A program made the translations under genes and the position numbers. A stretch of DNA of 6,801 nt from JAAAOZ01 sp964496595 (GTDB taxonomy: Bacteria; Chloroflexota; Anaerolineae; B4-G1; SLSP01): assembly GCA_964496595.1 (NCBI GenBank), contig CAZCAI010000209.1, positions 1 to 6,801 of the forward strand, written 5' to 3'. Below the pieces are notes generated by a model. It was not told where the DNA came from. It made no database searches and worked only from the letters and a program-made list of their open reading frames with translations. Positions 4,371 to 6,801 of this stretch are shown here, piece after piece (within the stretch, counting starts at the first letter, position 1; every line of letters begins with the position of its first letter).

Positions 4371-6488
4371 GTGGATCGAGAAGTACTCAATGGCCTCTTA
4401 CGTCCTAAAGCTATCGCCGTGATTGGCGCATCTACCACAGAAGGTAAGATCGGCTACACGGTCGTCAAAAACTTAATTGACAGCAACTATAAGGGCGATG
4501 TTTACCCCATTAATCCTAAAGCCGACGAGATCCTGGGGCTAAAGGCTTATCCTTCAGTCTTAGATGTTCCTGGCCCCATTGATGCAGCAGCGATAATTGT
4601 CCCCGCCAAAATCGTTCCTCAGATCGCCGAAGAATGTGGGAAGAAAGGGGTCAAGGGATTAATCATCATCGCCTCCGGATTCAGTGAGGTTGGGCGCGAG
4701 GAGTTGGAGCAGGAAGTTGTCGATATCGCACACGAGTACGGCATGCGCGTCTTAGGGCCGAATATCGTGGGCATCCTCTCCAACTCTGATGACTGCAACG
4801 CCTCCTTCGCGCCGTTCCTGCCGTTGCCGGGCAAAGCGGCGTTGGTCTCTCAGAGCGGCGCCCTGCTCATCGCCATGGACGCCTCCACCTACACCCGGCG
4901 CGTCGGTTTCGATAAGCTCATCTCCATCGGCAATATGTCCGATGTGAGCTTCAGCGATTTGGTGGAATGGCTCTCCGAGGATGAGAACACGGCCTGTATC
5001 TCCCTGTATATCGAGGGATTGAAGAACGGCCAGCATTTCATCAAAGCCTCGCGGCGAGCCGCCAAGCCCATCATCGCGCTGAAGTCTGGCGTCTCGGCGC
5101 ATGGCGCAGCGGCGGCGGCCTCACATACCGGATCGTTGGCCGGATCGGGCAAGATCTACGAATCAGCCTTTGAACAAGCCGGTGTGGTACGCGCCTCCTC
5201 GCTGAACAACCTCTTCGACCGGACACTGGCGCTCTCGCTCCAGCCGCCGATGAAGGGCGATAACCTGTTGATCATCACCAATGGCGGCGGGGTCGGCGTA
5301 TTGGCTACCGATTCGGCCGAGCGCTACAACATCCCCCTGCACTTTGCCCCGGAGGATGTCCAGAAGGAGTTGAAGAAGCACATGCCAGAGTTCGGTTCCG
5401 CCAAGAACCCTGTCGATCTCACCGGGATGGCGGGGAAAGATTGGTACTTCAAGTCCGTTCGCTACGCCATCGCGCACGAGTGGGTGGACGGCTTGACCGT
5501 GCTCTACTGCGAAACCGCAATGACCGACCCGATGGAGATCGCCAAGGGCATTGCCCAGGCGATTGCAGAAGCCGATCAGCCGGACAAACCGGTCTCCATC
5601 TCCTTCGTCGGCGGCGAAAAATCGGCGGCAGCGATGCGCTGGCTCGTCGAGAATGGCATCCCCGCCTACAACGAGCCGGATAAAGCGGTGAACGCGATGG
5701 CCGCGCTCCACGAGTACGCGGCGAGCCGGGCGCTGGCCGCCGAACCGTTCGAGCGCTTCGAGGATGTCGACGAAGAACTCGCTCGCTCTATCATCGAAAA
5801 GGTGCGCGCCAGTAACGATCACAACATGACGGAGATTGAATCCAAGAAAATCTTCCGAGCTTACGGCCTGCCCGTCGCCAAGACCGAGTTGGCAAAGTCG
5901 GAAGATGAAGCCGTCGAATTGGCCGCGGAGATCGGCTACCCTGTCGTGATGAAGATTATGTCCCCGGACATTCTCCACAAATCCGATGCCGGCGGCGTCG
6001 AGGTCGAAATTGAAGATGAGGCGGGCGTGCGCGCCGCTCACAAGAAGATTATGGAGAACGCCAAAGCGTACAAAGCGGATGCCGACATTCAAGGTATCGC
6101 CGTGCAGGAGATGGCCCCCTGGGGCACCGAGGTGATCCTGGGTTCGACCAATGACTCGACCTTCGGTCCCACCGTGATGTTTGGGTTGGGAGGTATCTTC
6201 GTCGAGATTTTGGAAGATGTCACCTTCCGCGTGGCGCCAGTCTCTGCGGATCAGTCCTTCAAGATGCTCTCCGACATCAAAGGCGCGCCGATTCTGGCGG
6301 GCGCTCGTGGCGAGGAGCCGCGAGACCGTGAGGCGCTATCGGTGGTGTTGAGCCGCTACTCGCAGATGATCACCGATCTCTCCGACGAGATATCAGAGTC
6401 CGACGCCAACCCGGTGATTGTCTACGAGAAGGGAGAGGGCGTGAAGATTGTAGACGCTCGGATCATCCTCAAGGATAAAGCCGAGTAG
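4371..6488 (+). CDS. ADP-forming acetyl/acyl-CoA synthetase, fused alpha-beta (acetate--CoA ligase, ADP-forming)
   Basis: The predicted protein has 705 residues from GTG (707 if the ATG at 4365 is used). This family converts acyl-CoA + ADP + phosphate to acid + ATP + CoA, conserving energy in the cytoplasm of fermenters, and can run in reverse. Residues 10-100 are the CoA-binding Rossmann-like domain (IAVIGAS at 15-21). Next come the succinyl-CoA-ligase-like domains, with 'ALVSQSGALL' and the phosphohistidine motif ASHTGSLAGS, whose catalytic histidine is His252. Residues from about 484 to the end are the ATP-grasp domain, with PDILHKSD containing His536 (the second phospho-transfer histidine), the glycine loop MFGLGGIFVE and the terminal SDANPV metal/nucleotide site. 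All key residues are present, so the enzyme should be active. Alpha and beta parts are one chain, unlike the split archaeal form. Acetyl-CoA is the default substrate, but branched or aromatic acyl-CoAs cannot be excluded. It has no acetyltransferase (GNAT) domain, so it is not a Pat-type protein acetylase. It stands alone between two terminators. Confidence 0.93.
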   Translation: MDREVLNGLLRPKAIAVIGASTTEGKIGYTVVKNLIDSNYKGDVYPINPKADEILGLKAYPSVLDVPGPIDAAAIIVPAKIVPQIAEECGKKGVKGLIIIASGFSEVGREELEQEVVDIAHEYGMRVLGPNIVGILSNSDDCNASFAPFLPLPGKAALVSQSGALLIAMDASTYTRRVGFDKLISIGNMSDVSFSDLVEWLSEDENTACISLYIEGLKNGQHFIKASRRAAKPIIALKSGVSAHGAAAAASHTGSLAGSGKIYESAFEQAGVVRASSLNNLFDRTLALSLQPPMKGDNLLIITNGGGVGVLATDSAERYNIPLHFAPEDVQKELKKHMPEFGSAKNPVDLTGMAGKDWYFKSVRYAIAHEWVDGLTVLYCETAMTDPMEIAKGIAQAIAEADQPDKPVSISFVGGEKSAAAMRWLVENGIPAYNEPDKAVNAMAALHEYAASRALAAEPFERFEDVDEELARSIIEKVRASNDHNMTEIESKKIFRAYGLPVAKTELAKSEDEAVELAAEIGYPVVMKIMSPDILHKSDAGGVEVEIEDEAGVRAAHKKIMENAKAYKADADIQGIAVQEMAPWGTEVILGSTNDSTFGPTVMFGLGGIFVEILEDVTFRVAPVSADQSFKMLSDIKGAPILAGARGEEPRDREALSVVLSRYSQMITDLSDEISESDANPVIVYEKGEGVKIVDARIILKDKAE

Positions 6489-6514
6489 CCTTTTCCAGGA
6501 ACTGAAAAATAGAT

Positions 6515-6552
6515 AACAGGCCATTCGGGTCGGATTCGAATGGCCTGTTTTT
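6515..6552 (+). terminator. Intrinsic terminator after the acyl-CoA synthetase gene
   Basis: A perfect 13-bp stem, AACAGGCCATTCG (6515-6527) with CGAATGGCCTGTT (6537-6549), encloses a 9-base loop. It runs into TTTTT at 6548-6552. An A-rich stretch upstream (GAAAAATAG) could give some termination on the other strand too. Confidence 0.92.
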
Positions 6553-6588
6553 CATTAGAGGCATCCCAATAGACCAGGAGAACGGGGT

Positions 6589-6801
6589 ATGAGCAACCAA
6601 ATCTTAATTCTATTCGAGACGTGGACCGGCGCGACGCGCGAGGTGGCCGAGGTGGTGGGAGAGGTTTTGCGCGCCGCCGGCGCCGAGGTCGATATTCTGC
6701 GCCCCAAAGAGACCCGCGCCCTCGATGCCTACGATGCCGTGATCGTGGGGATGGCGGTACACGCGGGGAAATTGCCCCGGTCGATTCGGAAATTCATCAA
6801 G
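6589..6801 (+). CDS. Flavodoxin-fold protein, N-terminal part (runs off the window)
   Basis: Only the first 71 residues are inside the window and the frame is open to the edge. The ATG follows AGGAG (6576-6580) by 8 bases. The segment begins with a hydrophobic beta strand ('ILILFE'), then the phosphate-binding loop of flavodoxins T-x-T-G-x-T (Thr11, Thr13, Gly14, Thr16), a helix 'REVAEVVGEVLRAAG', a strand 'EVDILRP', and the second strand and loop 'YDAVIVGMAVHAGKLP'. That order fits the FMN-binding flavodoxin domain of the menaquinone-dependent protoporphyrinogen oxidase (HemG) and related proteins; electron transfer with FMN is the family role. Whether it is a single flavodoxin domain or part of a larger flavoprotein is not visible. 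A terminator separates it from the upstream gene, so it is probably a new transcription unit, though I see no clear promoter in the 36 bases between. Confidence 0.8.
   Translation, partial: MSNQILILFETWTGATREVAEVVGEVLRAAGAEVDILRPKETRALDAYDAVIVGMAVHAGKLPRSIRKFIK

Noticed and set aside
5163..6092. Long open frame on the minus strand (309 codons) inside the acyl-CoA synthetase gene
   Set aside because: It lies wholly antisense to a gene with clear motifs. Its translation is rich in Val, Gly, Arg and His without any recognisable motif, typical of the reverse frame of GC-biased codons.
1..6801. CRISPR array, insertion sequence, tRNA or rRNA
   Set aside because: I saw no regularly spaced repeats, transposase-like frame, terminal inverted repeats or cloverleaf-like segment.

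Overview
All five complete genes and one partial gene lie on the + strand. The mix suggests a moderately GC-rich, probably fermentative bacterium. The divergent acidic trigger factor, the fused ADP-forming acyl-CoA synthetase and the Ser/Thr/Pro-rich tail on a surface protein would fit Chloroflexota (Anaerolineae-like). That placement is inference from gene style only; there is no marker RNA in the window.

Layout: (i) 1-116 is a non-coding leader with no convincing promoter. (ii) 117-2153 holds two tightly spaced genes for single-pass membrane proteins with long coiled coils. The first has a ComEA-like helix-hairpin-helix DNA-binding domain at its N-terminus, then a Glu-rich linker, a membrane helix and a coiled coil. 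The second has an N-terminal membrane helix, a coiled coil, a helical region faintly like HemX, and a Ser/Thr/Pro tail. (iii) 2154-2291 carries a very strong GC-rich hairpin and then a near-consensus promoter with an extended -10. (iv) 2292-4292 is the proteostasis operon tig-clpP, translationally coupled by a Shine-Dalgarno that overlaps the tig stop codon and closed by an intrinsic terminator. clpX, the usual next gene, is absent. (v) 4371-6488 encodes a fused alpha-beta ADP-forming acetyl/acyl-CoA synthetase, followed by a textbook terminator. (vi) From 6589 to the window edge is the start of a flavodoxin-fold protein.

How they work together: trigger factor and ClpP are the usual pairing of nascent-chain folding and protein degradation. 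The acyl-CoA synthetase is an independent unit that makes ATP from acyl-CoA at the end of fermentation. The two coiled-coil membrane proteins are the least understood part. Their adjacency, shared architecture and similar juxtamembrane coiled-coil register suggest they act together, possibly as a membrane anchor for DNA, but the sequence alone does not establish this.
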